DNA of 58,493 bases from the NCBI GenBank assembly GCA_002724245.1, contig PBOG01000213.1:1-58493 (forward strand), read 5' to 3'. The notes beneath the pieces are model-generated. The model searched no databases and was not told the origin of the DNA. It saw only the letters and a list, made by a program, of their open reading frames with translations. A program made the position numbers and the translations under genes. Positions 37,087 through 46,800 of this stretch are shown here, piece by piece. Every line of letters begins with the position of its first letter. Position 1 is the first letter of the stretch. This stretch comes from Planctomycetaceae bacterium. GTDB lineage: Bacteria > Planctomycetota > Planctomycetia > Pirellulales > Pirellulaceae.

Positions 37087-38871
37087 CTATCGCAGCACAT
37101 CGGCGAAAGCGTCTTGTAACGCCTGCAGAGCTCGCGATCCAAGTTCACCAGCAACCACAATATTAACGCGCACTTCACTGGTGTTGATCATCTCGACATT
37201 GATGTCCGCTTCAGACAGGGCGCGAAACATGCGAATTGCGACGCTTGTGTGACTGCGAAGCCCGACACCACTGACTGACAGTTTGGCGGCATGAGGACAG
37301 TGCGTAATCGACTGACAACCCAAGTTTTGCGATAGCGCTCCAGCAATTTGGAGACAATCTTCAAGCTGTCGCTCAGGCACCGTCAGGCTCAACGACGATC
37401 TGCCGGGCATCTCGTGGTAGCTCTGCACGATCATGTCAACAAGCACCCCAGCACCCGCGATCTCTTCAAAAATCTCTGCCGCGATCCCTGGCGAGTCAGG
37501 GACACCATTCATCGTGACACGAGCTTGTTGCTGATCCAGAGTGATCTCATCCAGAAACAACTCCTCCATGTCGACGCCGCGCAACCTCGACAGCACGTCA
37601 GCGACATCTGCAGTCGCCACCTGCTCACCTCGCCCCGCTTGAGATAATTTCGGCGCAGGTTCTGCATCCAACTCGAAAGCCTGATGTACCGCACGCAGCG
37701 CCGCCTTGGCCTCGCTCCGATCAACTAAAACTGAGATCTTGATCTCGCTGGTCGTGATCATCTGGATATTGATGCCAACTTCCGTCAGAGCCCGGAACAT
37801 GGCTTCCGCTACACCAGTCCGCCGTACCATTCCCAATCCGACGACCGAGACCTTAGACACTTGATCATCATGCGATATCTGGTGCGCTGCCACGACGTCG
37901 CGCACTTCACTCATGGCATCCAAAGTTGACTCTAATTCCGCACACGGAACTGTGAACGAAAGATCCGTCAAACCTTGCTCACCCACATTCTGTACGATCA
38001 TGTCTACAGTGATCTTGCGCTCCGCAAGGCGTGAAAAGACTTCCCAGCTTGTACCTGGCACGTCCGCCACGCGTAACAAACTGACGCGGGCGTCGTCCAG
38101 GGTCACAGCGGCACCGCATACAACGTGTGAATTCGATTCTGGAAGATCGGTAATCAGAGTTCCCGCTGTATCCGTCAGACTACTCCGAACATGAACCTGC
38201 ACATTGTACTTCTTGGCAAATTCGATTGAGCGGCTGTGCATCACGCCTGCACCCAGACTCGCTAACTCCAGCATTTCGTCGTAAGAAACTCGATTGACAC
38301 GACGCGCCTCAGGAACAATCCGCGGGTCCGTTGTATAAATACCATCCACGTCGGTATAGATTTCACAGGCGTCAGCACGCAATACAGCCGCCAATGCGAC
38401 AGCCGTCGTATCGCTACCACCTCGCCCCAACGTCGTAATATCCGCGTCCTCGTCAACTCCCTGGAATCCCGCTGCAATCAAGATATTCCCCTGATTCAAC
38501 AGCTGCTGCATACGATCCGTATTAATAGATCGTATGCGTGCTTTGGTATGAGTGCTGTCGGTGTGAATTCCAATTTGAGTCCCGGTCAAGCTAATCGCCT
38601 TGTGCCCCAAGGAGTCGATCGCCATTGCCATCAACGCTGCGCTAACCTGCTCGCCAGTCGACAACAACATGTCCATTTCACGATCCGGTGGCCGAACATG
38701 AATCTGCTGTGCCAATTCGACTAGCAAGTCCGTCTGCTTGCCCATCGCGCTAACTACCATGACCACCTGGTGACCCTGCTGTTGCGCACGAATTGCCTTG
38801 CGGGCCGCAGCCATGATCTTGTGACTGTCGGCGACGCTGGTGCCGCCAAATTTTTGTACAACCAATGACAT
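37087..38871 (-). CDS. lysC: Aspartate kinase with four ACT-like regulatory units
   Basis: Phosphorylates aspartate, the first step toward lysine, threonine and methionine. The kinase domain spans about 1-240, with KFGGTSV (7-13), TGEQVSAALMA, GRGGSDTTAVALAA and YTDVDGIYTTDPR. Two ACT pairs follow: about 260-400 (VPGTSWEVFSRLAERKITVDMIVQN, then EVGINIQMITTSEIKISVLV) and about 425-594 (SPGIAAEIFEEIAGAGVLVDMIVQS, then EADINVEMINTSEVRVNIVV). Usual bacterial enzymes have one pair and about 400-450 residues; the duplicated form is known from cyanobacteria. It lies 12 bp after apgM in a probable operon. Confidence 0.95.
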   Translation of the reverse strand: MSLVVQKFGGTSVADSHKIMAAARKAIRAQQQGHQVVMVVSAMGKQTDLLVELAQQIHVRPPDREMDMLLSTGEQVSAALMAMAIDSLGHKAISLTGTQIGIHTDSTHTKARIRSINTDRMQQLLNQGNILIAAGFQGVDEDADITTLGRGGSDTTAVALAAVLRADACEIYTDVDGIYTTDPRIVPEARRVNRVSYDEMLELASLGAGVMHSRSIEFAKKYNVQVHVRSSLTDTAGTLITDLPESNSHVVCGAAVTLDDARVSLLRVADVPGTSWEVFSRLAERKITVDMIVQNVGEQGLTDLSFTVPCAELESTLDAMSEVRDVVAAHQISHDDQVSKVSVVGLGMVRRTGVAEAMFRALTEVGINIQMITTSEIKISVLVDRSEAKAALRAVHQAFELDAEPAPKLSQAGRGEQVATADVADVLSRLRGVDMEELFLDEITLDQQQARVTMNGVPDSPGIAAEIFEEIAGAGVLVDMIVQSYHEMPGRSSLSLTVPERQLEDCLQIAGALSQNLGCQSITHCPHAAKLSVSGVGLRSHTSVAIRMFRALSEADINVEMINTSEVRVNIVVAGELGSRALQALQDAFADVLR

Positions 38872-38883
38872 GAAAACGCCGGC

Positions 38884-40095
38884 TTATGCCGTAGATGCTT
38901 GAGTGAAATAAGCCATCAAACGCCAGCCTTCTTCGAAGGACAAAGAAGACTCTGATGCTGCGCGTTCGTGGTAATATTTATGTTGATCCGGCTGAATTCC
39001 CGCACCCGCAATCGCAAACGGAACAAACCCGTGACTGTGAGTTTTCGTTCGCAACGGTGTGGGGTGATCGGGGCTGACCAGGATTTGGTAGTCTCCCTCT
39101 GATTCAAGAGCCGTCATCAAGGGGCACACGATGTCCTGGTCGATTGCTTCCAGTGACGCGATCTTTGCCTGCAAATCACCTTCGTGTGAAGCCTCATCTG
39201 GGGCTTCGATATGGACACAAACAAGATCTGTTTTTGACAACGTTTCAATGGCATAACGCCCTTTAGCTGCATAATCGGTGTCCGTATATCCTGTCGCTCC
39301 GGGAACTTCAACACGCTCCCACCCGATCAACGCCGCAATACCTCTTAACAAATCGACCGCGGTAATCATACTGCCGCGGCAACCATACAGCTCCTCAAAA
39401 GCCGGGAGCTGAGGCGTCTTACCAAGCCCCCACAACCACAAATTGGTCGCCGGAAGTTGCTTGTTCTGTTCACGTTTCTGATTGACGGGGTGGTCCGTAA
39501 ACCACTCAACGCTCTGCCCCATCATCTCATTCAGCCAGTCACTTCCCGGGCCCCTTGGAAAATCATCCACCACTGATTTGTCCGTAAGATCATGTGGCGG
39601 AACAGTCCGGGTCTCGTTTGAAAATAGTGAAGTGTTCCCGTCGCTACGAACTAGCAACAAGTTGCGGTAGCTTACCCCAGGTACAAATTCGGCGCGTTGG
39701 TCGCCTATCTCCTGTTGAGCTGTCCGCAACAACAAACCGGCTTCCTCGGAAGTGATGTGGTCAGCTGTAAAATCGCGCATTATCTGATCCTGGACTGTCA
39801 CCAGGTTACAACGAATTGCCCAATCATCCGGCCCTAGCGCTATATTCTGTGCTGCGGCTTCCAAGGGCGCGCGACCAGTAAAGTAGTTGCAGGGGTCATA
39901 GCCTAGCAGACTCATGTTGGCGACCGCTGACCCGGCGGGCAAATGCGCAGGAACGTGATTCGCGCGACCGACCACTCCGGCATTTGCGATCCGGTCCATA
40001 CCTGGAATGTGCGCGGCCTCTAAAGGAGACTTCCCTTCCAACGCATCCTGCGGTTCGTCGGCACATCCATCAGGGATGATAATGACACGTTTCAT
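38884..40095 (-). CDS. apgM: ApgM-type cofactor-independent phosphoglycerate mutase family; candidate homoserine kinase
   Basis: An alkaline-phosphatase-superfamily metalloenzyme of about 403 residues. Metal and nucleophile positions are visible: IIPDGCADEP near the start, the nucleophile Ser in PAGSAVANMSLLGYDP, EAPDEASHEGD, and the late HPTPLRTKTHSHGFVPF. The classical reaction is 3- to 2-phosphoglycerate. When such a gene sits directly before lysC in bacteria, it has been proposed as a non-homologous homoserine kinase, which would fit here. The stop is 12 bp before lysC. Three ATGs lie within 10 bases; I use 40095 because the protein then opens MKRVIIIPDG. Family sure, role open. Confidence 0.88.
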   Translation of the reverse strand: MKRVIIIPDGCADEPQDALEGKSPLEAAHIPGMDRIANAGVVGRANHVPAHLPAGSAVANMSLLGYDPCNYFTGRAPLEAAAQNIALGPDDWAIRCNLVTVQDQIMRDFTADHITSEEAGLLLRTAQQEIGDQRAEFVPGVSYRNLLLVRSDGNTSLFSNETRTVPPHDLTDKSVVDDFPRGPGSDWLNEMMGQSVEWFTDHPVNQKREQNKQLPATNLWLWGLGKTPQLPAFEELYGCRGSMITAVDLLRGIAALIGWERVEVPGATGYTDTDYAAKGRYAIETLSKTDLVCVHIEAPDEASHEGDLQAKIASLEAIDQDIVCPLMTALESEGDYQILVSPDHPTPLRTKTHSHGFVPFAIAGAGIQPDQHKYYHERAASESSLSFEEGWRLMAYFTQASTA

Positions 40096-40248
40096 GACAT
40101 TCATTCAGGGTTAGACGTTTGTCAAACTGAAAACCAGACCACACGTCACCGTCATGACTCATGGACATGTCATAGAGTCAAACAGCTATCTTGCATCCAA
40201 TCTATAGACTCACTGCACTGAAGTGCATTTGCCAGCACGACACATCGC

Positions 40249-41673
40249 TCATCGACGGCGTGGCTTGTAAATTTCTAACGCCGTTCCAGAAAACACCTCT
40301 GCAGCATTCATCAGGGTCTCGCTCAATGTCGGATGCGGATGAACAGAATGGCTAACATCAGCCACTTCACATCCCATTTCGATTGCCAGAACCGCTTCAG
40401 AGATCAACTCTCCTGCGCCGACACCTACGATTCCGCAACCGACAAGCTGGTTTGAATCCGGATCAATCAGCCATTTGGTCAAACCGTCCGTCCGCCCAGT
40501 CGCCTGTGCTCGACCACTGGCTGCCCAAGGAAAAAGTGCGGACTCCACACGACGGTTTGCCGCAGCCGCCTGCTGCTCCGTCAATCCAGCCCAGGCAATC
40601 TCGGGGTCGGTAAATATCACAGCTGGAATCGCACGCTTGTCAAACTCAGTTGGCTTGCCTTGAATTACATCAATTGCAGTTCGCGCCTGGTGCGCGGCCT
40701 TGTGCGCCAACATTGGTTCACCGGCAACATCTCCTACCGCAAGGATATGAGGTTCCGCGGTGCGCTGCTGCCGATCGCATTGAATAAATCCAAGTGAATC
40801 CAACTGAACACGCGTCTTCTCTAAGCCAAGGTGTTGTGTAACAGCACGGCGACCGACGGCAACCAGAACCGCATCGAATTCTTCGACTCTTTGGCTCGCG
40901 CTATCCTGCAGTGTTACTTCCACACCAGCAGCACGATCGACCATCTCGAGCACACGCGTGTTCAAGCAGAGACGATCCTCAACGAGTTTGCCCAGCCTCC
41001 GTTGCAGATGTTTGACCAGGTCTGAATCGACCGCCGGCAACAAGCGGTCAGCCATTTCAACAATCGTTACCCGAGAACCCAGGCGCGCGTAAACGGTCCC
41101 TAACTCCAACCCAATGTAACCGCCCCCAACGACAAGCAACGAATCTGGTATGCGTTCCAGGCGCAATGCTTCTTCCGAGTCCATTACACGCTGGGATGCA
41201 GTACGCAAAGGCTCCGGAACAATCGGTGCTGAGCCGGTCGCAATAATCGCATGATCAAAGGTCATTGCGCCGCCAGCCGGTATCGAATCACTGTCGCCTT
41301 CCAATTGCAGTGTGTTTGCATCTTGGAAACGAGCGTGAGCACAAACGACTCGAACGCCGCGGCGTTTCGCGAGTTGCTGTAATCCACCGGCAAGCGTCCC
41401 GACCACTTTATCTTTACGCGCACGGACGCCGGCTAGATCGATGGCAGGTTGACCGAAGACCACACCCCAATCCTGTCCTAGTTCCTCGACTTCCGAGAGA
41501 ACACGGGCTACGTGCAGCAGTGCCTTGGATGGAATGCAGCCGTGCAAAAGACACGTGCCCCCCAACCTTGGAGCCGCATCGACCAGGACCACATCAACAC
41601 CTAGATCCGCTGCCAAAAAAGCTGCAGCGTATCCTCCAGGACCTCCACCGATTACTGCCAAGGGTGCATGCAT
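40249..41673 (-). CDS. lpdA: Dihydrolipoyl dehydrogenase
   Basis: The E3 flavoprotein of 2-oxo-acid dehydrogenase complexes; it reoxidises lipoyl groups with NAD. The order is textbook: FAD loop VIGGGPGGYAAA, redox disulfide GGTCLLHGCIPSK (C41 and C46 from this start), NAD loop VVGGGYIGLELG, AVGDVAGEPMLAH, and the C-terminal HPHPTLSE with the catalytic His-Glu pair. The ATG at 41673 opens directly into the FAD loop; the open frame extends 12 codons further. No E1 or E2 gene adjoins it. It follows rpsD on the same strand with about 90 bp between. Confidence 0.95.
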   Translation of the reverse strand: MHAPLAVIGGGPGGYAAAFLAADLGVDVVLVDAAPRLGGTCLLHGCIPSKALLHVARVLSEVEELGQDWGVVFGQPAIDLAGVRARKDKVVGTLAGGLQQLAKRRGVRVVCAHARFQDANTLQLEGDSDSIPAGGAMTFDHAIIATGSAPIVPEPLRTASQRVMDSEEALRLERIPDSLLVVGGGYIGLELGTVYARLGSRVTIVEMADRLLPAVDSDLVKHLQRRLGKLVEDRLCLNTRVLEMVDRAAGVEVTLQDSASQRVEEFDAVLVAVGRRAVTQHLGLEKTRVQLDSLGFIQCDRQQRTAEPHILAVGDVAGEPMLAHKAAHQARTAIDVIQGKPTEFDKRAIPAVIFTDPEIAWAGLTEQQAAAANRRVESALFPWAASGRAQATGRTDGLTKWLIDPDSNQLVGCGIVGVGAGELISEAVLAIEMGCEVADVSHSVHPHPTLSETLMNAAEVFSGTALEIYKPRRR

Positions 41674-41761
41674 CTGTACAAGCTCGAACGAGCGCACCCG
41701 CACAGACAACCATGGGCTCGGGGGCGGTGCGCGTTGCCGAAAAACAAACCGAGCAAGGCAA

Positions 41762-42370
41762 CTAGCGAGACAGGAACTCGACCACCATATTCACATCAAC
41801 CGGCAAGCTAATATCGCTAGGTCCGGGATTCCCTTGGACCGTGGCACGCAACGTTTCCGGATCAAAGGCCACCCAGTCCAACGGCTCAGCAGCCTGCTCG
41901 GCCGAAACCCCACGATACAAGTTGAGCAAGTTCTTTCGATTGCGAACGGTTACCACGTCACCTGGACGCAACAAGTAACTTGGCTTGTCGACCTTGATTC
42001 CGTTGACCTGGAAGTGTCCATGTGCGATCCCCTGCCGTGCCTGGGGACGCGTTTTTGTGAAACCAGAACGTCGAATCACGTTATCCAAACGGCGTTCGCA
42101 CAGCATCAACAATTCCTCGCCTGTGTTTCCCTTCTTGCGAGTGACGTTGTCAAAAAAACGTCGCAGCTGCCGCTCACCCAACCCGTAATAGTGCTTGATC
42201 TTCTGCTTCTCACGTAACGCAAGTCCGTAGTTAGACGTACGCCGCGGACGGGTATGCATACCGGGAGGCGCATCACGTCGCTCCATTGCCCGCAAGGCAC
42301 CGGAACTCTCGTAAATCTGGGCCCCTAGCCGCCTGTTGATACGTGTTTTCGGGCCAGTGTATCGTGCCAT
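41762..42370 (-). CDS. rpsD: 30S ribosomal protein S4
   Basis: S4 binds 16S rRNA early in small-subunit assembly and often regulates its own operon. The N-terminal ARYTGPKTRINRRLG lacks the zinc-binding cysteines, so this is the C-minus type. The S4 RNA-binding domain follows (LCERRLDNVIRRSGFTKTRPQARQGIAHGHFQVNG, then PSYLLRPGDVVTV). Length (202) is normal. AAGAAAGAG lies before the ATG. The gene stands apart from other ribosomal-protein genes, so the usual alpha operon is broken here. Confidence 0.97.
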   Translation of the reverse strand: MARYTGPKTRINRRLGAQIYESSGALRAMERRDAPPGMHTRPRRTSNYGLALREKQKIKHYYGLGERQLRRFFDNVTRKKGNTGEELLMLCERRLDNVIRRSGFTKTRPQARQGIAHGHFQVNGIKVDKPSYLLRPGDVVTVRNRKNLLNLYRGVSAEQAAEPLDWVAFDPETLRATVQGNPGPSDISLPVDVNMVVEFLSR

Positions 42371-42762
42371 CTATTGCTCTTTCTTCGTCCCGCTGCCAAA
42401 ACCCAGGTTCCACCTTACTTAGAAGCTTCCAATGATCCTGCATTTCAGCGCGTTCAACAAGTAGTGCACCGAAGTTTCTTGACAATTTCTACCCGCTAGC
42501 CAGGCCGACCGACCTGTTGTTTTTGGTCCTCTGGCAAGGTTTTCTGGGAGCTAGAGCGCCGCCATGCCGACCTGGTTGCCTGCACGAACAACCGGGTACA
42601 ACAGAGGCTCCGAACGACAGACGGCGGCTGGGCTGACAGGGACGGATGAACAGCCACACCATCAGAATGCCACGATTACCTGTCATAGAGGCCCGAAATA
42701 CCACTTGGGGCCGGCAGGCCAGGGAGTTTTCCCAGCCAGCACACCACGACGCCTGGAATTGG
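42371..42762. other. Intergenic region, 392 bp
   Basis: Upstream of rpsD and downstream of the small lipoprotein, both on the minus strand. It should contain the rpsD promoter and leader. I could not fold a convincing S4-binding pseudoknot by eye, and no gene is supported. Confidence 0.4.
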
Positions 42763-43095
42763 CTAACGGCTCACCACTTGGCTTTGACGAAAATCGGTAC
42801 GTGCCGAATCCTGGTCAGCTGTTTCCCGGAGATCCTTAGTTGGCACTCCGGACGCCAGCCCTGAAACTTGCGTGGTCCGATTACCGCGGCTTACCGATTT
42901 CCAACCAGTGGTAGCCGTTGCCGGCACCGGCCGGGAAACACCAGGCCGGTAATATTCGTCCTGGGTGCCACTGCCCGTGGCAGGCGGAGGTATCCGTGAC
43001 TTACCCCATACCGAAAACGGATCGGTTTCTACGGCATGGCGCCGACACCCAACTAGCAGAGGCAGCAATAGCAGAAAGGGTATCAACCTCTTCAT
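42763..43095 (-). CDS. Small lipoprotein of planctomycete type
   Basis: The ATG at 43095 is preceded by AGGAGAAC, while the open frame extends 64 codons further without such a site. The product (110 residues) has a compact signal peptide with the lipobox LVGC (Cys16). The mature chain is polar and Pro/Ser/Thr-rich; WGKSRIPPPATGSGTQDEYY resembles a motif I recall from short planctomycete lipoproteins. No enzyme or binding domain is visible. It is divergent from the secretin gene; a link between the two is possible but not shown. Confidence 0.75.
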   Translation of the reverse strand: MKRLIPFLLLLPLLVGCRRHAVETDPFSVWGKSRIPPPATGSGTQDEYYRPGVSRPVPATATTGWKSVSRGNRTTQVSGLASGVPTKDLRETADQDSARTDFRQSQVVSR

Positions 43096-43842
43096 TTTGT
43101 TCTCCTGCAACCTCCCAACCTGGGCAGCCACTTGGCTCAGCGCCGGCACGATTAACCCGATTGCCGCATGGCAGTTCGCGGACTGACACACCTGCTGAGC
43201 CTCAATAAGATCCGCCCAGCGCGTCGGTAGACTATCGATTGCGTTCCGCCAAACCAAGACCGCTTCGTCGAATCGAGCGGAGCGCATCGACCGTTTCTAG
43301 ATGGCTAGCAGCGAATGTCATCTTACCTAGTTTGCATAATCCGTATTTGTGTCAAAAAAAGACAAGTTCTCCAGAACTATCCAGCCCGTCCTGCCGAAAA
43401 TGAAGACCGCGGCCGAAGTCCTCTACAAAGTACTTCCCGACAAACAACTAAAACAAGCCACATGATTCAGACAGCCAATACGCAGCGAACTGCAAGTAAA
43501 CAGTCGAGTACTTGCGCAATTTCGCTCTCGCGAATGCTGACTGGGTCTGTTTCGGCTCAAGAATCAATGCGGAAAACTGACCTTGACCCGCTTATGCGAG
43601 GTCAGTATTTATCCCGCTCTCGTCTACAGACAAATCTTATCAATTCGTTCGTCGAGGCCATTGGACAAAGCCGTCAGGGACGGCAATGCGAGATGGTGCA
43701 CACAGCGATTATCGTTTGCGACTTCTCGTTGCCAACTCCCGGAAAGAACTGATCCGAACTGATAACAAACAGTTTTGACCAGTATTCAACTTTCCATTGA
43801 GTTGTCACCAGAATTCGTTCATCGCGGAGAAGGAGAATCGCG
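43096..43842. other. Divergent intergenic region, 747 bp
   Basis: The longest gap without a gene. It separates the small lipoprotein (minus) and the secretin gene (plus). A plus-strand frame (43315-43752) has no domain, signal peptide or ribosome site. A 7-bp inverted repeat (CTGACCT...AGGTCAG) occurs around 43577-43605. Regulation of the secretin gene is the likely content. Confidence 0.4.
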
Positions 43843-46800
43843 TTGAGAGCGACTGCCCCCCTGTTTGTCCTTTCGTGCCTGACACTGCTGACGTCGTCTG
43901 CTAGTGCGGCGCCCCACTCGTTAGCGAGCCTCTGGCTTACCGCATCTTGTGAATTGGGGCAGTTGTCACTTCCCGTTGTTTCGGGTGATGACACAACTCT
44001 GCCAACCGATCCATTTGCCGCACGGCAAGCAGCACTCCGGACGGTGTCGGACGCCCGCCCTGTGCGTCAGCCGGCGGGCAGCCCTGTGCGTCAGCCGACA
44101 GTCAAGGGGCCGCAGCCAGTCACTAATGCCCAGGAGCAAAGCCACGCATTACTGCTGGGAGCACGGCGAGCACTCGCCGCCGGCCAGCAGCAGCAAGCAC
44201 TGCAGTTGATTGCCCAAGCCAAAAAACTGGGTATCACCTATCCGCTCCACGCAGACTCTCCGCTCAAGATTGAAGCACTCGCTCGACGCATTAGCCAGTC
44301 AGCGACGGAAGCAAAGGCCCCTGCAGATCCTATTGCATACCAGCGCAACCAGTCACGACTGTTGATGGACCAGGCACGCGGCTTGATCCGGTACGCAGCG
44401 TATGCTGAAGCTAAACAGCTGGTGAATCAGGCGCAGTCCTTGCCAGTCACTTACCAGGCGTTTGAAACAACTCCACAGAAGATGCTTTTAGAGATCCAGG
44501 CGTTGCAGCAAGCCGCGGCGCGAAAGAAACAGGCTGGACAAGTCGCAGCAGCCGGTCAGCTCAGCGACGCACGTCCGCAGCCTCCAGGACGGCCAAATGC
44601 AGTTATACAAACACCGCCAGCTGGTCCCGGCGCTGCCCGCTTGAGTGATCAAAACGTCGCTCGGTTTACCGATCGTAATGTTCAGCAAGCAGGAAGCTAT
44701 GCTGCTAATCCGGGCGCTCCAACCGTCCAACAAGGACTGTATGACCCCAATCGAGATCCGAACCGTGTGGCGGCTGCCCAGGCAACAACCCCGGTGCCCG
44801 TCCGAACCCAACCGACCGCAATTCCAAACCCCAATTCCGCGGGCGTCCAGCTATTTCAACAGGGCATGCAGGCTTTGGTCGATCAAGACCGAGTGACAGC
44901 CCAACGGCTATTTACTCAGGCCTGGCAATTTGAGGCCGAACTTGATCCGGCAATTCGGCAGGAACTGAAAACCAAGCTGGCGCTGTTGCAAACAGCACCA
45001 GCAAACGCGTTACCCGCGCCGAAAACGGCTCCGTCACCGCTCGACCAGTTCACCGTTGAAGAGCGTCTTAAACGTGACCAGCTGCAACGGGAAATCTTGA
45101 ATGAGCAGAAGATGGCCGAAGAAATGGCCGCCACGGACCCGAACGCCGCTCTCGCGCGGCTCCAGCGTCTGAGTGAACGTGTTCGCGAAGCCCCCGTTGA
45201 TTCCGTCACCAAGAAACAAATGCTCACGTTGGTCGACAGCCACATCAACCGGTTGCAGACCTATATCGATCGCAACCGCGCTCGCATTGCTCAAGATCAA
45301 CACAACCGTGACGTTCGCCAGGGAGTCACCGATCAACGACTCAAGAAGAACGAAATGGAAAACAAGATCGCCGAGCTGGTAGAAGAATTCAATACGCTCG
45401 TCGATGAAAGAAGATTCGCAGAGGCCGAAGCGGTCGCCCGCCAGGCTCAGGAAATCGATGCACGCAATCCGGTTGTTGTAAACCTGATGGCGCAAAGTCG
45501 ATTCATTCGACGAATTGCCGCTGATCTCGATATCAGCATGCAAAAAGAACAGGGTGTGGTCGACGTACTCCAATCGGTAGTCGCATCCTCGCAACCGATG
45601 GACGACCGCCAGCCGCTGGTATTCAATCCCACCAAATGGCGTGAGCTTTCTCGAGATCGCCGGAGATTGCTGGAACGCTACCAACTGCGTTTCAACGAAG
45701 CAGAACTGCAAATTCAAAAGCAACTGAAAACCAAAGTGGACGTCAAGTTCCAGGAAATGCCCCTGGAAGACGTGCTGGAAACACTCGGAACCATGGCAGA
45801 CGTCAATGTCTACCTCGATCCGTACGGACTATCCGCAGAAGGCGTCACAACAGATACCCCGGTGACGATCAACCTGCGACAGCCAATCGCGATGTCGGCA
45901 GCTCTGAGATTAATTCTCGAACCGCTGAATCTGAGCTATGTCATTCAAAACGAAGTCCTGCGGGTAACCAGCATGGACGCACACAACATGAATGTCTACA
46001 GCCAGGTGTACAACGTCGCAGATCTAGTTATTCCGATTCCCAACTTTGTCCCCAGCTACAACATGGGCCTCGCCGGTGCAATTCGAGAAAGCTACCGCGC
46101 GTTGGGGTATGGCCAGAACATGCCCTCATCCGGAAGCACTCCCTTGATGATGGCCGGCAACGAAAACGGATCGGTTCCGAAGAGCTCTGCCATGGCCCAA
46201 CTCGGCGCTGCCGGTGCCTTGCGAAGTCTCGGCGCACGCTCAGAACAGGAAAGTGAATTCGGGCCGGGAGCACCTGGTGGTGCAGCTGCGGCAGACTTCG
46301 ATTCGCTGATCGAGCTGATTACTTCGACAATTTCGCCCGACAGCTGGGACGAAGTCGGCGGCAATGGTGCGATCAAGGAATTCGGAACGAACCTGAGTCT
46401 GGTTATCAGCCAAACCCAGGAGATCCACGATCAGATCGCAGATCTCCTTGATCAGCTGCGACGACTCCAGGATCTGCAAGTGACAATCGAAATGCGGTTC
46501 ATCACGTTGTCGGACAACTTCTTTGAACGCATCGGTGTCGATTTCGACTTTGACATCGACGACAACACAAACATGACGCCTACAGACCTTACACGCCCGG
46601 GAATCGATGACGCGGGACCGAGCATGGTGGTCGGCCTGGCTCCTGATGGACAGCCAACGTCTGATCTGGACCTGTCATTCACTCAGGATTTCTTCCAAAG
46701 TTCGATCCCTCAGTTCGGTGGTTTTGACGTCGGTACTGCTGCCAACTTCGGTTTCGCGATCCTCAGCGACATTGAGGCCTACTTCGTGATCCAAGCGGCA

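Noticed and set aside
43315-43752. Plus-strand open frame of 145 codons upstream of the secretin gene
   Set aside because: Composition looks random, with no start signal and no recognisable motif; it lies in a likely regulatory region.
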